Shown here piece after piece: positions 42,731 through 52,273 of a stretch of 64,000 bases of DNA (position 1 is the first letter of the stretch; the number at the start of each line of letters is the position of its first letter). The notes beneath the pieces are model-generated. The model saw only the letters and a list, made by a program, of their open reading frames with translations. It was not told the origin of the DNA and made no database searches. The position numbers and the translations under genes were made by a program. Source of the stretch: Enterobacterales bacterium CwR94 (lineage in GTDB: Bacteria; Pseudomonadota; Gammaproteobacteria; Enterobacterales; Enterobacteriaceae); assembly GCA_002837195.1 (NCBI GenBank), contig KZ478059.1, forward strand, positions 310,001 to 374,000, in the 5' to 3' direction.

Positions 42731-43666
42731 ATGAAATTACGTAGACTGACCGGAATTTTGCTGGTCACTCTGGTCGCTGGGACGCGAATGGCGTTTGCTA
42801 CCTCGTATCCACTTCCACCTGAAAATAGCCGCCTGATTGGTGAAAACGTCAGTTATCAGGTGCCAGATGACAAGCGCCCGCTGGAAGACGTTGCTGCACA
42901 GTTTAAAGTGGGGTTACTTGGCATGCTGGAGGCGAATCCCGGCACCGATCCCTGGTTACCCAAAGCCGGCACGACACTTACTATCCCCACGCAAATGCTG
43001 TTACCGGATACCAAACGTGAAGGCATTGTGGTCAACCTCGCAGAGCTGCGCCTCTACTATTACCCGCAAGGGGAAGATCGCGTAATTGTTTATCCGATCG
43101 GTATTGGTCAGCTCGGTGCGATAACGCCCTCAATGGTCACCAGCGTCAGTCAAAAAATCCCCAACCCGACCTGGACGCCTACGCCCAACATACGCAAGCG
43201 CTACGCACAAGAGGGGGTCACCCTACCGGTAACGGTTCCGGCGGGCCCAGAGAACCCAATGGGGCAGTTTGCCATGCGTTTAGCTTATGGGAAGGGGCAT
43301 TACCTGATTCATGGCACCAATGCTAACTTTGGCATCGGTATGCGCGTCAGTTCTGGCTGCATTCGTTTACGCCCTGATGACATCGAAGCACTGTTCAACG
43401 CGGTACCAAAAGGGACACGCGTACAGGTGATCAATCAGCCGGTGAAAGTGGCGATAGAACCTGATGGCAAGCGTTATATCGAAGTGCATCAGCCGTTATC
43501 ACGTAACGAAAAAGACGATCCGCAAACCATGCGCTTACCATTAACGAGTGATGCCAAAAAATTTATTAACAGTAAACAGAGTGATGAGGTGATGATTAAA
43601 GAGGCACTGGAGCGTCGTTCAGGAATGCCAATAATCGTCAGTGACAGTGAAAAAGTGTCGGGCTAA
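42731..43666 (+). CDS. ldtE: L,D-transpeptidase LdtE
   Basis: YnhG/LdtE forms meso-DAP to meso-DAP (3-3) crosslinks in peptidoglycan in the periplasm. From the ATG at 42731 it has 311 residues with a signal peptide to about residue 23. A LysM-like region with LEDVAAQFKVGLLGMLEANPG follows, then the YkuD domain with HGTNANFGIGMRVSSGCIRL (catalytic Cys210). The in-frame upstream start overlaps sufE and removes the signal peptide from the N-terminus, so it is rejected. Confidence 0.95.
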   Translation: MKLRRLTGILLVTLVAGTRMAFATSYPLPPENSRLIGENVSYQVPDDKRPLEDVAAQFKVGLLGMLEANPGTDPWLPKAGTTLTIPTQMLLPDTKREGIVVNLAELRLYYYPQGEDRVIVYPIGIGQLGAITPSMVTSVSQKIPNPTWTPTPNIRKRYAQEGVTLPVTVPAGPENPMGQFAMRLAYGKGHYLIHGTNANFGIGMRVSSGCIRLRPDDIEALFNAVPKGTRVQVINQPVKVAIEPDGKRYIEVHQPLSRNEKDDPQTMRLPLTSDAKKFINSKQSDEVMIKEALERRSGMPIIVSDSEKVSG

Positions 43667-43710
43667 ATAATTGTGGCAGGGAATTATTGAAAGGGAATTC
43701 AGGATAAAAA

Positions 43711-43738
43711 AAATGGCGCACAGATGTGCGCCATTTTT
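43711..43738. terminator. Bidirectional terminator between ldtE and lpp
   Basis: AAATGGCGCACA-GA-TGTGCGCCATTT, with A-run on the left and T-run on the right. It terminates lpp on the minus strand and can serve ldtE on the plus strand. Confidence 0.93.
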
Positions 43739-43751
43739 ATAACCAGAACTC

Positions 43752-44000
<249 letters not shown>

Positions 44001-44033
44001 CTAGATTGAGTTAATCTCCATGTAGCGTTACAA

Positions 44034-44062
44034 GTATTACACAAAGTTTTTTGCAATGAGAA
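44034..44062 (-). promoter_or_regulatory. lpp promoter
   Basis: Minus strand: -35 TTCTCA (44062-44057), 17-base spacer, -10 TAATAC (44039-44034). The downstream leader ACGCTACATGGAGATTAACT is identical to the E. coli lpp mRNA start. The sequence upstream is very AT-rich, as expected for this very strong promoter. Confidence 0.9.
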
Positions 44063-44242
44063 TAAATTTTTGATGAGAAGATGCTTAAACATGATCGTTC
44101 GCTCAAAGAAGCATCTGTCTGCACCAAAATGGGAAAAAAATAAAAGAAAACAGAGGATTTTAATCGGGCTAATCTTAATCTATTGCAAAATCTTATCGTT
44201 ATTTCCGATTGGATTTTTGCGATTATCCCGTAATGAAGTTGT

Positions 44243-44269
44243 AAAAAAAGCGCCTCTAAGGCGCTTTTT
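44243..44269. terminator. Terminator of pykF
   Basis: AAAAGCGCCT-CTA-AGGCGCTTTT flanked by A and T runs, 24 bases beyond the pykF stop on the minus strand. No gene is supported between lpp promoter and pykF. Confidence 0.88.
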
Positions 44270-44292
44270 AGGTTTAACCGGGTGAACCCGAA

Positions 44293-45705
44293 TTAAAGGA
44301 CGTGTACAGAAGAGGTATTGGTGGTTCCGCTCGGGACTAATGCACCAGAAACCATGACCACGATTTCACCTTTATTGGCAAAACCACTTTCCAGTGCGGC
44401 TTCTTTACCAATGCGATAGAAATCATCCGTTGAGGCGATTTCTTTCACGATGTGTGCAACGATACCTTTGCTCAGTACCAATTGGCGAGCGGTGGTTTCA
44501 TTGGTGGTCAGCGCCAGAATGGTGGCATTAGGGAAGTATTTACGCACAGATTTCGCTGATTTTCCACCTTCAGTGGCAACTACGATCAGTGGCGCTTCCA
44601 GCTTCTCAGACGTTTCTACCGCGCCACGGCATACGGCTTCTGTGATGCGCATTTTGCGATTGTCATTCAGCGTGTCGATGCGCGGTTTCATCACGCGATC
44701 GGTGCGCTCACAAATGGTGGCCATGATGGTCACGGATTCCAGCGGATATTTTCCTTTCGCGCTCTCACCTGACAGCATTACGGCATCGGTACCATCCAGA
44801 ATGGCGTTAGCGACGTCGCCGGCTTCTGCGCGGGTAGGGCGTGGGTTCTTGATCATGGAATCCAGCATCTGCGTAGCGGTAATGACCACTTTGCGAGACT
44901 GATTACATTTTTTGATCATCATCTTCTGCGCGAAGATCACTTCTTCAACCGGGATTTCAACGCCAAGGTCACCACGTGCAACCATGATGCCGTCAGAGGC
45001 ATCGAGGATTTCGTCGAAGTTGTTCAGGCCTTCCTGGTTTTCAATTTTAGAGATGATTTGAATATGCTCACCGCCGTGTGCTTTCAGGTGCTCACGGATT
45101 TCCAGCACATCAGAACGCTTACGGATAAAGGAAGCCGCAACGAAATCGACGCCTTGCTCGCAGCCAAAAATCAGGTCGCGTTTATCTTTTTCCGCCAGAG
45201 CAGGCAATTGAATGGAAACACCTGGCAGATTAACGCCTTTATTCTCACCCAGATCACCGTTGTTCAGCACTTTACATACCACGGTGCTTTCAGTGACTTC
45301 AGTGACTTCCAGTCCAATCAAACCATCGTCAACCAGAACGGTGTTACCCATTTTCAGGTCGGCGGCGAAGCCTGGATAAGTCACGGCAACACGTTCGCTA
45401 TTACCAATCACGCTCTGATCGGTAGTAAAGGTAAAGGTCTGGCCCGCTTTCAGCGTAACGTCGTTGCCACCTTCCAGCTTCATGGTACGGATTTCTGGAC
45501 CTTTGGTGTCCAGCAGGATAGCGGCTTTATGGCCGGTTTTATCCATAACGGCGCGCAGGTTAGCGATACGCTGACCATGCTCGGCGTAATCACCATGGGA
45601 AAAATTCAGACGCATAACGTTCATGCCAGCATTCAGCAGGTTGGTCAGCATCTCTTCGGATTCAGTTTTTGGTCCGATAGTACAAACGATCTTGGTTTTT
45701 TTCAT
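44293..45705 (-). CDS. pykF: Pyruvate kinase I (fructose-1,6-bisphosphate activated)
   Basis: Transfers phosphate from PEP to ADP, the last step of glycolysis. 470 residues, as E. coli PykF, starting [16 protein letters not shown]. Motifs: substrate/K+ region [21 protein letters not shown] (catalytic Lys) and [12 protein letters not shown]. The C-terminal allosteric domain is intact. It opposes PpsA; both promoters carry Cra-type sites, so reciprocal control is expected. Confidence 0.98.
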   Translation of the reverse strand: MKKTKIVCTIGPKTESEEMLTNLLNAGMNVMRLNFSHGDYAEHGQRIANLRAVMDKTGHKAAILLDTKGPEIRTMKLEGGNDVTLKAGQTFTFTTDQSVIGNSERVAVTYPGFAADLKMGNTVLVDDGLIGLEVTEVTESTVVCKVLNNGDLGENKGVNLPGVSIQLPALAEKDKRDLIFGCEQGVDFVAASFIRKRSDVLEIREHLKAHGGEHIQIISKIENQEGLNNFDEILDASDGIMVARGDLGVEIPVEEVIFAQKMMIKKCNQSRKVVITATQMLDSMIKNPRPTRAEAGDVANAILDGTDAVMLSGESAKGKYPLESVTIMATICERTDRVMKPRIDTLNDNRKMRITEAVCRGAVETSEKLEAPLIVVATEGGKSAKSVRKYFPNATILALTTNETTARQLVLSKGIVAHIVKEIASTDDFYRIGKEAALESGFANKGEIVVMVSGALVPSGTTNTSSVHVL

Positions 45706-45877
45706 GACGGGTTATCTGTAAGTTGTGATGGATGTTTAAAGTGAGACCTGCTGGAGAGTCCAACAGGAGAGGATTCGATTCGGTGTTGGTGTAAGCGTAC
45801 GGATAAAGAATAGGTGATGAATAACAAGCGTGCAGGGTAAGTTTTCAATGGGTTCGGCGGCGTGCCCACGGAGTGGC

Positions 45878-45887
45878 GTTGCGCAAA
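45878..45887. repeat. Imperfect GTTGCGCAAA site upstream of pykF
   Basis: Nine of ten bases of the palindrome GTTGCGCAAC. It lies about 180 bases before the pykF start and 34 bases from the Cra-type site. Confidence 0.45.
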
Positions 45888-45920
45888 TAATTGAGATTGT
45901 AGATAGCGGCACGTCAATTG

Positions 45921-45934
45921 GCTGAAACCATTCA
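45921..45934 (+). promoter_or_regulatory. Cra (FruR) site upstream of pykF
   Basis: GCTGAAACCATTCA fits every position of the Cra consensus RSTGAAWCSNTHHW. It lies about 216 bases before the pykF ATG. E. coli pykF is Cra-repressed. Confidence 0.75.
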
Positions 45935-45993
45935 AGGTGAGTGACGGCGCCTAGTATAATCACACCGGGCATGAAAACCAACGAAAAACCGTT

Positions 45994-46003
45994 GTTGCGC
46001 AAC
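45994..46003. repeat. Palindrome GTTGCGCAAC upstream of pykF
   Basis: An exact copy of the 10-bp palindrome seen twice at ppsA and once upstream of purR. It lies between pykF and the end of the sigma-54 regulator gene, 61 bases from the Cra site. The 305-base interval 45706-46010 holds no gene. Confidence 0.6.
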
Positions 46004-46010
46004 GAGATGC

Positions 46011-47879
46011 CTATTCTGGGTCTGGCCACCAGACCGCATCACAGATTTGAATGGTTTTTGGAATCAATCCGCGCGCGTAAAAACGGTCAGCAATTGCCTG
46101 TTGGCTGCGGACAATCTGCGTATTCATGGGAAACACCTGATGATGGCGGCGTGCAAGGGCTTGCCGCAGCGCCGGCTCCGGGAGCATCAACTCTTCAGCC
46201 AGACAGTGTGCCGCCGCCTGTTGACTGACATCAATTTGTTCACCGGTATGTTGCAACTGTTGCAGGATCTGTTTCAGCAGAGCGGGCGATTGCTCCACGA
46301 AACGGCGTCGGGCGAGATAGAACTGGTAATTATCAACGCGATGGGTGCCATCAGCGAGCACGCGTAACTGGCCTTCCTGCTCGGCTGCACTCAGCAGGGG
46401 ATCCCATAACATCCAGGCATCTGCCGCCGTGTAATCACTGGGCGTCAGGGGAAAGCGCGGTGGCGTATAAACAATGCGTACATCCTGCGCATGCAAACCT
46501 GCCTCATCCAGCAGTTGCAACAGCAGATTATGCACATTCGAGCCTTTATTGACGGCAATGCGCTTACCACGCAGATCCGCTAAGGTCTGAATCGCACTGT
46601 GCATCGGCACCATCATGGCAACACTTTTGGGCGCCGCAGGTTCCCAGCCGATATAACACAGGTCGGTGCCGCTGGCCTGCGCTAAAACGGGCGGTACATC
46701 ACCGGTGGTGCCAAAATCGATCTCGTTATTTTGCAAAGCCAACAACAATTGCGGCCCAGCCGGGTACTCACTCCACTGCAGGGTAACGGGCTCAGTGGCC
46801 CACTGTTGTTCAAGCTGCTGCTGCGCTTTGAGCATCCCCAAATTGCCGTATTTTTGGTAACCGATGCGGATAACCTGCTCGTGGGACACCCTGTGCTGTG
46901 CGCCATTGCGGCGAGCGCGTATTTTCCCCTGATGCGCGAGTTGTGTACGCAGGGTGTAACGACTGATGCCCAAACGCTCTGCCGCTTTTATTTGATTCCC
47001 TTCACTGTGAGCCATGGCTTCATTGACCATCAATTGCGTTAACTGCGCCCACAGCTCAGGTGTGCCTGCGACAAGATGCTGGCGCACACAATCCGCCAGG
47101 TCACGGCTGGCGGCGGGAGAAGAGAGCTGCGCAGACGGCAGGTTCAGGTGCTCAACCTCAATTTGATCCCCGGTATGCAGTAATAAGGTGCGATGCAACG
47201 TATTTTCAAGTTCACGGATGTTGCCAGGCCAGCGATAGCGACAAAGCGCTGTCAGTGCAGCCGCGCTCAGCGCGGGCGGCTTGCGCTGTAGCGTGCCAGC
47301 ATAGTGCGCGAGGAAATGCTGTGCCAGGGTGGGAATGGCCTCAGGGCGCGCCCGCAACGGGGGCAACGTGATACTGGCCACATTCAGGCGATACCATAAA
47401 TCCTCACGAAAGCGTTTTTCCCGCATGGCCTGCACCAAATCCCGGTGAGTCGCAGCAATCACGCGCACATTGACCGGGCGAGTCAGGCGAGCGCCGATCC
47501 GCGTGACTTCCCGCTCTTGCAACACGCGCAGTAGTTTCACCTGTAGCGCTGCGGATAACTCACCAATCTCATCCAGTAACAGCGTGCCACCGTTTGCCGC
47601 TTCGAACCATCCCGCATGGGCCTGGTTCGCGCCGGTAAAGGCCCCTTTTTCATGGCCGAATAACTCTGCTTCTGCCAGCGATTCACTTAATGCGCCACAG
47701 TTAATGGCGAGAAAAGGGCCGTTGCGGCGAGCACTGTTGTTATGCAACCAGCGCGCTGTGCGCTCCTTTCCCGTCCCGGTTTCACCGGTCAGTAATACGG
47801 TCGCCTCGGTGGGGGCCAACTGAGCAAGCTGCTGTTGTAACAAGGAGTGCGGATCAAAAGGGGTGTCAACGGCATTCAT
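46011..47879 (-). CDS. Sigma-54 enhancer-binding activator fused to a C-terminal SsuA-like binding domain
   Basis: From the ATG at 47879 the protein has 622 residues and no N-terminal sensor. The AAA+ domain starts almost at once: Walker A GETGTGKE (32-39), sigma-54 contact loop GAFTGA (79-84), Walker B GGTLLLDE (97-104), [10 protein letters not shown] (157-166). A Fis-type helix-turn-helix ([19 protein letters not shown], 293-311) follows. Residues 336-622 then form a complete SsuA/TauA-type solute-binding domain ([67 protein letters not shown]). They align with the separate binding protein at 52274-53209 but have no signal peptide. Inference: a one-component activator sensing a sulfonate-like ligand in the cytosol. 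A longer in-frame start (48026) would read through the putative operators and is rejected. Confidence 0.9.
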   Translation of the reverse strand: MNAVDTPFDPHSLLQQQLAQLAPTEATVLLTGETGTGKERTARWLHNNSARRNGPFLAINCGALSESLAEAELFGHEKGAFTGANQAHAGWFEAANGGTLLLDEIGELSAALQVKLLRVLQEREVTRIGARLTRPVNVRVIAATHRDLVQAMREKRFREDLWYRLNVASITLPPLRARPEAIPTLAQHFLAHYAGTLQRKPPALSAAALTALCRYRWPGNIRELENTLHRTLLLHTGDQIEVEHLNLPSAQLSSPAASRDLADCVRQHLVAGTPELWAQLTQLMVNEAMAHSEGNQIKAAERLGISRYTLRTQLAHQGKIRARRNGAQHRVSHEQVIRIGYQKYGNLGMLKAQQQLEQQWATEPVTLQWSEYPAGPQLLLALQNNEIDFGTTGDVPPVLAQASGTDLCYIGWEPAAPKSVAMMVPMHSAIQTLADLRGKRIAVNKGSNVHNLLLQLLDEAGLHAQDVRIVYTPPRFPLTPSDYTAADAWMLWDPLLSAAEQEGQLRVLADGTHRVDNYQFYLARRRFVEQSPALLKQILQQLQHTGEQIDVSQQAAAHCLAEELMLPEPALRQALARRHHQVFPMNTQIVRSQQAIADRFYARGLIPKTIQICDAVWWPDPE

Positions 47880-47948
47880 GGTGGCAAACTCGTGAGAAAG
47901 GAAAGCGCATCTTAGCGTGCGGATGAAGGGCTGAGGAGGGGCTGGTCG

Positions 47949-47964
47949 TGTGGCAAATGCAACC
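47949..47964. promoter_or_regulatory. Candidate activator site 1 (degenerate)
   Basis: TGTGGCAAATGCAACC matches 10 of 16 bases of the better site at 47980-47995. It lies 31 bases from it, about three DNA turns, so both would face the same side of the helix. Confidence 0.4.
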
Positions 47965-47979
47965 CGCTGTGGAGCATGT

Positions 47980-47995
47980 TGTGTCATTTGACACA
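47980..47995. promoter_or_regulatory. Candidate activator site 2 (palindrome TGTGTCA-TT-TGACACA)
   Basis: Perfect 7-bp arms around a 2-base centre. It lies 64 bases upstream of the -24 element of the sigma-54 promoter and about 100 bases upstream of the regulator's own start. It is well placed as the enhancer for the divergent activator. Confidence 0.65.
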
Positions 47996-48058
47996 GTGGG
48001 CCGTTGTAAAATTTTCTCCAACGCACTGAATAGTAAGCATTATTGATAAAGTATTATC

Positions 48059-48074
48059 TGGCATGATTTTCGCT
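48059..48074 (+). promoter_or_regulatory. Sigma-54 (-24/-12) promoter of the monooxygenase operon
   Basis: CTGGCATG-ATTT-TCGCT fits the -24/-12 consensus YTGGCACG-N4-TTGCW with two mismatches. It keeps the essential GG (48060-48061) and GC (48072-48073) exactly ten bases apart. The start point would be near 48085, giving a leader of about 60 bases to the ATG at 48144. Confidence 0.75.
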
Positions 48075-48143
48075 AGTAGCTATATAACCAAAGGAAAAAT
48101 TCACTTCGACATTCTACTCATAAGGTTATATAGGAAGCGCATA

Positions 48144-49310
48144 ATGAGCACGCAGGAGAAGATCAACGTATTCTGGTTTTTACCTACTCATGGCGATGGC
48201 CGCTATCTGGGTGCCACACAGGGCGGCCGTCCTGTTGATTTGGCTTATCTGCAACAGGTGGCACTGGCCGCTGATAATTTGGGGTTTTACGGCGTGTTAA
48301 TCCCCACAGGCAAAAGTTGTGAAGATGCCTGGTTAGTGGCATCCGCATTGGCGCCGCTGACGCGTCGTTTACGCTATCTGGTTGCTGTACGCCCTGGCCT
48401 GCAGCCGCCGACGCTGGCCGCGCGGATGGCAACCACACTGGACCGCTTATCGCAGGGGCGTTTGCTGATTAATGTCGTCACCGGAGGCGATCCGGTTGAA
48501 AACAAAGGTGACGGTATTTTCTTGAATCACAGTGAGCGCTATGCCGTGACGCGTGAGTTTCTTGAGATCTATTCGCGGCTGATGCGAGGTGAAAAAGTCG
48601 ACTATCAGGGGGAACACCTACAGGTTGAAGGCGCTGAAGTACTGTTTCCAACGGCTCAGGCCGGTGGCCCGCCGCTCTATTTTGGTGGCTCATCGGAGGC
48701 GGCGACCGATGTCGCTGCGCAGCAGGTCGATACCTACTTAACCTGGGGAGAGCCGCCTGAGCAGGTGGCCGAAAAAATTGCTGCGGTGCGCAAAAAAGCC
48801 GATGCCGCAGGGCGCAAGCTCGAGTATGGCATTCGACTGCATGTCATTGTGCGTGAGACGGAAGCTGAAGCCTGGGCTGCCGCAGACCGTTTGATCGCCC
48901 ACCTGGATGATGAAACCATTGCCAGCGCGCAGAAAATCTTTGCCCGCATGGATTCTGCCGGTCAGGCCAGGATGCAGGCGCTGCACCAGGGATCGCGCGA
49001 CAACTTGCGCATTGGGCCTAACTTGTGGGCAGGTGTGGGACTGGTGCGCGGCGGAGCAGGCACCGCGCTGGTGGGGGATCCCCAGCAAGTTGCAGAACGT
49101 ATTAAAGAGTATCAGGCATTGGGCATCACGAATTTCATCTTCTCTGGCTATCCTCATTTAGAAGAAGCCCATCGCTTTGCTGAGCTGGTGATGCCGTTAT
49201 TACCGCTTGGCAGTGACGTCTTGACGCGCGAGACCCGTTTGAATACCGGACCTTTCGGTGAAACCATTGGTGGCGATCGCCGCCCCAGCCAACAGTCTGC
49301 TACCCGTTAA
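48144..49310 (+). CDS. SsuD-family FMNH2-dependent alkanesulfonate monooxygenase
   Basis: Related along its length to E. coli SsuD, which cleaves alkanesulfonates to aldehyde and sulfite using FMNH2 and oxygen. From ATG 48144 (AGGA upstream) it has 388 residues. Shared signatures are [25 protein letters not shown] (Cys59), [43 protein letters not shown] and the mobile-loop [20 protein letters not shown]. The start at 48063 overlaps the sigma-54 promoter and is rejected. First gene of a three-gene run driven from that promoter. It may be a paralogue of a true ssuD elsewhere, hence no symbol. Confidence 0.92.
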   Translation: MSTQEKINVFWFLPTHGDGRYLGATQGGRPVDLAYLQQVALAADNLGFYGVLIPTGKSCEDAWLVASALAPLTRRLRYLVAVRPGLQPPTLAARMATTLDRLSQGRLLINVVTGGDPVENKGDGIFLNHSERYAVTREFLEIYSRLMRGEKVDYQGEHLQVEGAEVLFPTAQAGGPPLYFGGSSEAATDVAAQQVDTYLTWGEPPEQVAEKIAAVRKKADAAGRKLEYGIRLHVIVRETEAEAWAAADRLIAHLDDETIASAQKIFARMDSAGQARMQALHQGSRDNLRIGPNLWAGVGLVRGGAGTALVGDPQQVAERIKEYQALGITNFIFSGYPHLEEAHRFAELVMPLLPLGSDVLTRETRLNTGPFGETIGGDRRPSQQSATR

Positions 49311-49320
49311 GGAGAAGGCA

Positions 49321-50709
49321 TTGAAGAAAGTCGTGATTATTGGCGGTGGATTCAGTGGCACTGCGGTGGCGATTCACCTTGTTCAACTGAGCGCAGCACC
49401 TCTGGATATCACGGTGCTGGAGCCGCGCGCAGCAATCGGCGGCGGCGTAGCCTACAGCAGCAGCGATCCGGTGCACCGGATCAATGTCCCCGCGACACGC
49501 ATGCAACTGGCGGGAGAGGAAGAGGGCGCGTTTGAGCGTTGGTATCGCCAGCAGCCCGATTTTTGCAGCGATCCACAGGCGCAGTGGGGAGAGGCTATCT
49601 ATCCACAACGCGGGGCGTTTGGACGTTATCTGGCACAGCGTTTTCATCAGGCAGCCCGCCATCCACGACACCGTTTGCGGCAGGTCACAGAGCGAGCCGT
49701 GGCCTGTGAGGAAAAGTGCGTGATAACCGAACAGGGAAAGGCATTTGCTGCCGATCTCATCGTGCTGGCGGTAAGCCATCCTCCGCCCGCAGTTCCTGAG
49801 AGGTTGAAAGGCAAAATACCCACCGGCAAGCTGCTGGAGAATCCCTGGCAGACAGCGGCCTTAGCGGATATTGCAGTTCATGAACGCATTGCCATTATGG
49901 GCACTGGGCTCACCATGGCAGACGTCGTCGCGTCGCTCAAGCAGCGCGGGCATCAGGGGCCGATACTGGCATTTTCACGTCACGGCATGCTGTCACGTAC
50001 TGATGCACAAGGTACTAAACCTGAATGGCAGCAGTGTTTTGATGTGACGTTGTCACTAAAGCAGCAACTGGCAGCGATACGGCTGGCGGTGCGTCAGGCC
50101 ACGGCGCAGCAACTGCCCTGGCAATCCGTACTGGATGCGGTACGCAGCCAGGCACAGGGCCTGTGGCAGCACTGGAGCCTTGCCGACAAACACCGTTTTC
50201 TGCGCCATCTGCGAACCTGCTGGGATGTACACCGGTACCGCGTTGCACCGCAGGTTTATGCGCAGGTGGACCAGCTCAGGCAGCAGGGCACGCTCAAGGT
50301 GCTGGCTGCGCGCCTGCATGACATTGAATATCGAGATAATGTGCTGCATCTTCATTTGCAACAACGCAATGGGCAACGTGATCATGCGCTGGCTGACCGA
50401 CTGATTTTGACAACCGGCCCGGCGCATCAGGCGCTCATTCAACAACAGCCGCTACTCAAGCAATGGGCAGACGCAGGCCAATTGCAGTCTGATCCTTTGG
50501 GGCTGGGCATTCACGTCAATACACGCAGTGAAGTGCTGGATGCACAGATGCGCCCCAATCCTTTTCTACTGGTCGCAGGCCCCGCCGCCAGAGGCACCTT
50601 CGGTGAATTAATGGGGCTGCCGCAAGTGGCCGATCATGCGCTTAAGGTGGCCAGACAAACGCTGGCGACGCTGGATATTCCCTGCGTCACGGAGCGATGT
50701 TGCCCCTAA
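49321..50709 (+). CDS. FAD/NAD(P)-binding protein of the YdhS-like family
   Basis: A 462-residue flavoprotein with an N-terminal dinucleotide motif VVIIGGGFSGTAVAIHL (residues 4-20). A second Rossmann motif is near residue 200 (IAIMGTGLTMADVVASL). The region GGGVAYSSSDPVHRINVPATRMQL is typical of the NAD_binding_9 / YdhS group. The function of the family is not settled. Start TTG at 49321: AAGGAG is 6 bases upstream and only 10 bases separate it from the monooxygenase stop; the ATG at 49258 would overlap by 53 bases. Inference: an accessory reductase or hydroxylase in organosulfur use. Confidence 0.83.
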   Translation: MKKVVIIGGGFSGTAVAIHLVQLSAAPLDITVLEPRAAIGGGVAYSSSDPVHRINVPATRMQLAGEEEGAFERWYRQQPDFCSDPQAQWGEAIYPQRGAFGRYLAQRFHQAARHPRHRLRQVTERAVACEEKCVITEQGKAFAADLIVLAVSHPPPAVPERLKGKIPTGKLLENPWQTAALADIAVHERIAIMGTGLTMADVVASLKQRGHQGPILAFSRHGMLSRTDAQGTKPEWQQCFDVTLSLKQQLAAIRLAVRQATAQQLPWQSVLDAVRSQAQGLWQHWSLADKHRFLRHLRTCWDVHRYRVAPQVYAQVDQLRQQGTLKVLAARLHDIEYRDNVLHLHLQQRNGQRDHALADRLILTTGPAHQALIQQQPLLKQWADAGQLQSDPLGLGIHVNTRSEVLDAQMRPNPFLLVAGPAARGTFGELMGLPQVADHALKVARQTLATLDIPCVTERCCP

Positions 50710-50796
50710 TCTGACACGCCTTTCACTTCACGTTTTTGTCTAACACCCATTGTTCAGGTGCGCACGCGGCTGCGCGCAGCACTGAGGAGATATTGC

Positions 50797-52191
50797 ATGT
50801 CAAAACAACGAGAAATACGACTGAATGCATTTGATATGAACTGTGTAGGCCATCAGTCCCCCGGACTGTGGGCACATCCCCGCGATCGCGCCTGGCAGTA
50901 TAAAGACCTGCACTACTGGACAGAATTGGCCCAACTGTTAGAGCGCGGCTTGTTTGACGGCCTGTTTATTGCCGATGTGTTGGGGATTTACGATGTCTAT
51001 AACGGCAATGGCGATGCGGCTATTCGGCAGGCGACCCAGGTGCCTGTGAATGATCCGCTGGCACTGATTACCCCGATGGCCATGGTCACTCAGCACCTGG
51101 GCTTTGGGTTGACGGCTTCGCTCTCCTTTGAACATCCGTACCCGTTTGCTCGCCGTCTCAGCACCCTCGATCATTTAACGCAAGGGCGCATTGGCTGGAA
51201 TATCGTGACCTCTTATCTGGAAAGTGGTGCAAAAAATATCGGGCAGCAAACGCAAACCGCGCATGACGTTCGCTATGACTATGCTGAGGAGTATCTGCAA
51301 GTGATCTACAAATTACTGGAAGGCAGTTGGGAAGAGGGCGCGGTGCTTCGCGACAGAGCGCAGCGGCGTTTTAGCGATCCCAGCAAAATTCACCCCATCA
51401 ACCACAAGGGAACGTTTTTTAACGTTCCGGGCATGCATCTCTGTGAACCCTCGCCGCAGCGAACCCCTGTTCTGTATCAGGCCGGGGCATCCAGCCGCGG
51501 TAGACAATTTGCCGCCGAACATGCCGAATGCGTATTTGTGGCCTTGCCGTCAAAAAGCCTGTTAAAGAACACCGTGGCCGATATTCGTCGCCGTGCGGAA
51601 GAAGCCGGGCGCGATCCCCACGGCATAAAAGTCTTTAATCTGCATACCGCGATTGTGGACGAAACCGATAAGGCGGCGCAGGCCAAATGGCGTGATTATC
51701 GCAACTATGTCAGTTATGAAGGTGCTTTAGCGTTGATTTCCGGTTGGACGGGCATCGATTTTGCTCAGTATCAACCGGATCAAGTCCTCAAACATCTACA
51801 TACCAACGCTATCCAGTCGGCAGTAGAGACTTTTTCAACGGCCGATCCTCACCGTGAATGGACCGTGCAAGCGCTGGCGGATTGGGTGGGCATTGGTGGA
51901 TTTGGGCCACTGAGCGTAGGCAGTGCGCAAACGGTGGCGGATGAGCTGCAAAGTTGGGTGGAAGAGACCGATGTTGATGGTTTCAACCTGGCTTATGCCG
52001 TCACGCATGAGACCTTTGCCGATGTGGTGACATGGCTGGTGCCCGAGTTACAACAGCGAGGCGTCTACAAACAGGCCTATCGCGAAGGCACACTGCGCGA
52101 GAAACTCTTTGGCGAGGGCGATCGATTGACGGTACCGCATCCCGGTACCGGTTACCGCTGGCCTGACGATCCCCAGCGCGTGGCTTCATAA
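50797..52191 (+). CDS. DmoA/NtaA/DszA-family FMN-dependent monooxygenase
   Basis: A bacterial luciferase-like monooxygenase of 464 residues from ATG 50797 (GAGGAGA upstream). Family signs are the N-terminal LNAFDMNCVGHQSPGLWAHPRDR, LLERGLFDGLFIADVLG, STLDHLTQGRIGWNIVTSYLESGAKNIG and YQAGASSRGRQFAAEHAECVF. Relatives oxidise dimethyl sulfide (DmoA), dibenzothiophene sulfone (DszA) or nitrilotriacetate (NtaA). The opening motif looks closest to DmoA, but the substrate cannot be fixed from sequence. These enzymes need reduced FMN from a separate reductase, and no such gene is adjacent. An in-frame start at 50758 lacks a ribosome site. Confidence 0.88.
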   Translation: MSKQREIRLNAFDMNCVGHQSPGLWAHPRDRAWQYKDLHYWTELAQLLERGLFDGLFIADVLGIYDVYNGNGDAAIRQATQVPVNDPLALITPMAMVTQHLGFGLTASLSFEHPYPFARRLSTLDHLTQGRIGWNIVTSYLESGAKNIGQQTQTAHDVRYDYAEEYLQVIYKLLEGSWEEGAVLRDRAQRRFSDPSKIHPINHKGTFFNVPGMHLCEPSPQRTPVLYQAGASSRGRQFAAEHAECVFVALPSKSLLKNTVADIRRRAEEAGRDPHGIKVFNLHTAIVDETDKAAQAKWRDYRNYVSYEGALALISGWTGIDFAQYQPDQVLKHLHTNAIQSAVETFSTADPHREWTVQALADWVGIGGFGPLSVGSAQTVADELQSWVEETDVDGFNLAYAVTHETFADVVTWLVPELQQRGVYKQAYREGTLREKLFGEGDRLTVPHPGTGYRWPDDPQRVAS

Positions 52192-52240
52192 AGTGCGTCT
52201 GTTAATATGGTTTCGACGCGGTGTCTAAGCTGATGGTGTG

Positions 52241-52266
52241 AAAACGGGCCAGCGAAGCTGGCCCGT
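52241..52266 (-). terminator. Terminator between the DmoA-like gene and the binding-protein gene
   Basis: ACGGGCCAGC-GAA-GCTGGCCCGT is a perfect 10-bp stem. The U-tract (TTTT) is on the minus strand, 8 bases past the binding-protein stop. The stem can also stop plus-strand transcription, with a poorer tail. Confidence 0.82.
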
Positions 52267-52273
52267 CGTTACA

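Noticed and set aside
44070..44285. 71-codon ORF between lpp and pykF
   Set aside because: Runs through the lpp upstream region and the pykF terminator; no ribosome site and no family resemblance.
46047..47823. Several 100-residue plus-strand frames opposite the sigma-54 regulator
   Set aside because: They are antisense shadows of a clearly conserved coding sequence with all AAA+ motifs intact.
48063..48143. Longer N-terminus for the SsuD-type enzyme
   Set aside because: The extra residues would be encoded by the sigma-54 promoter and leader; [19 protein letters not shown] aligns with the SsuD start and has its own ribosome site.
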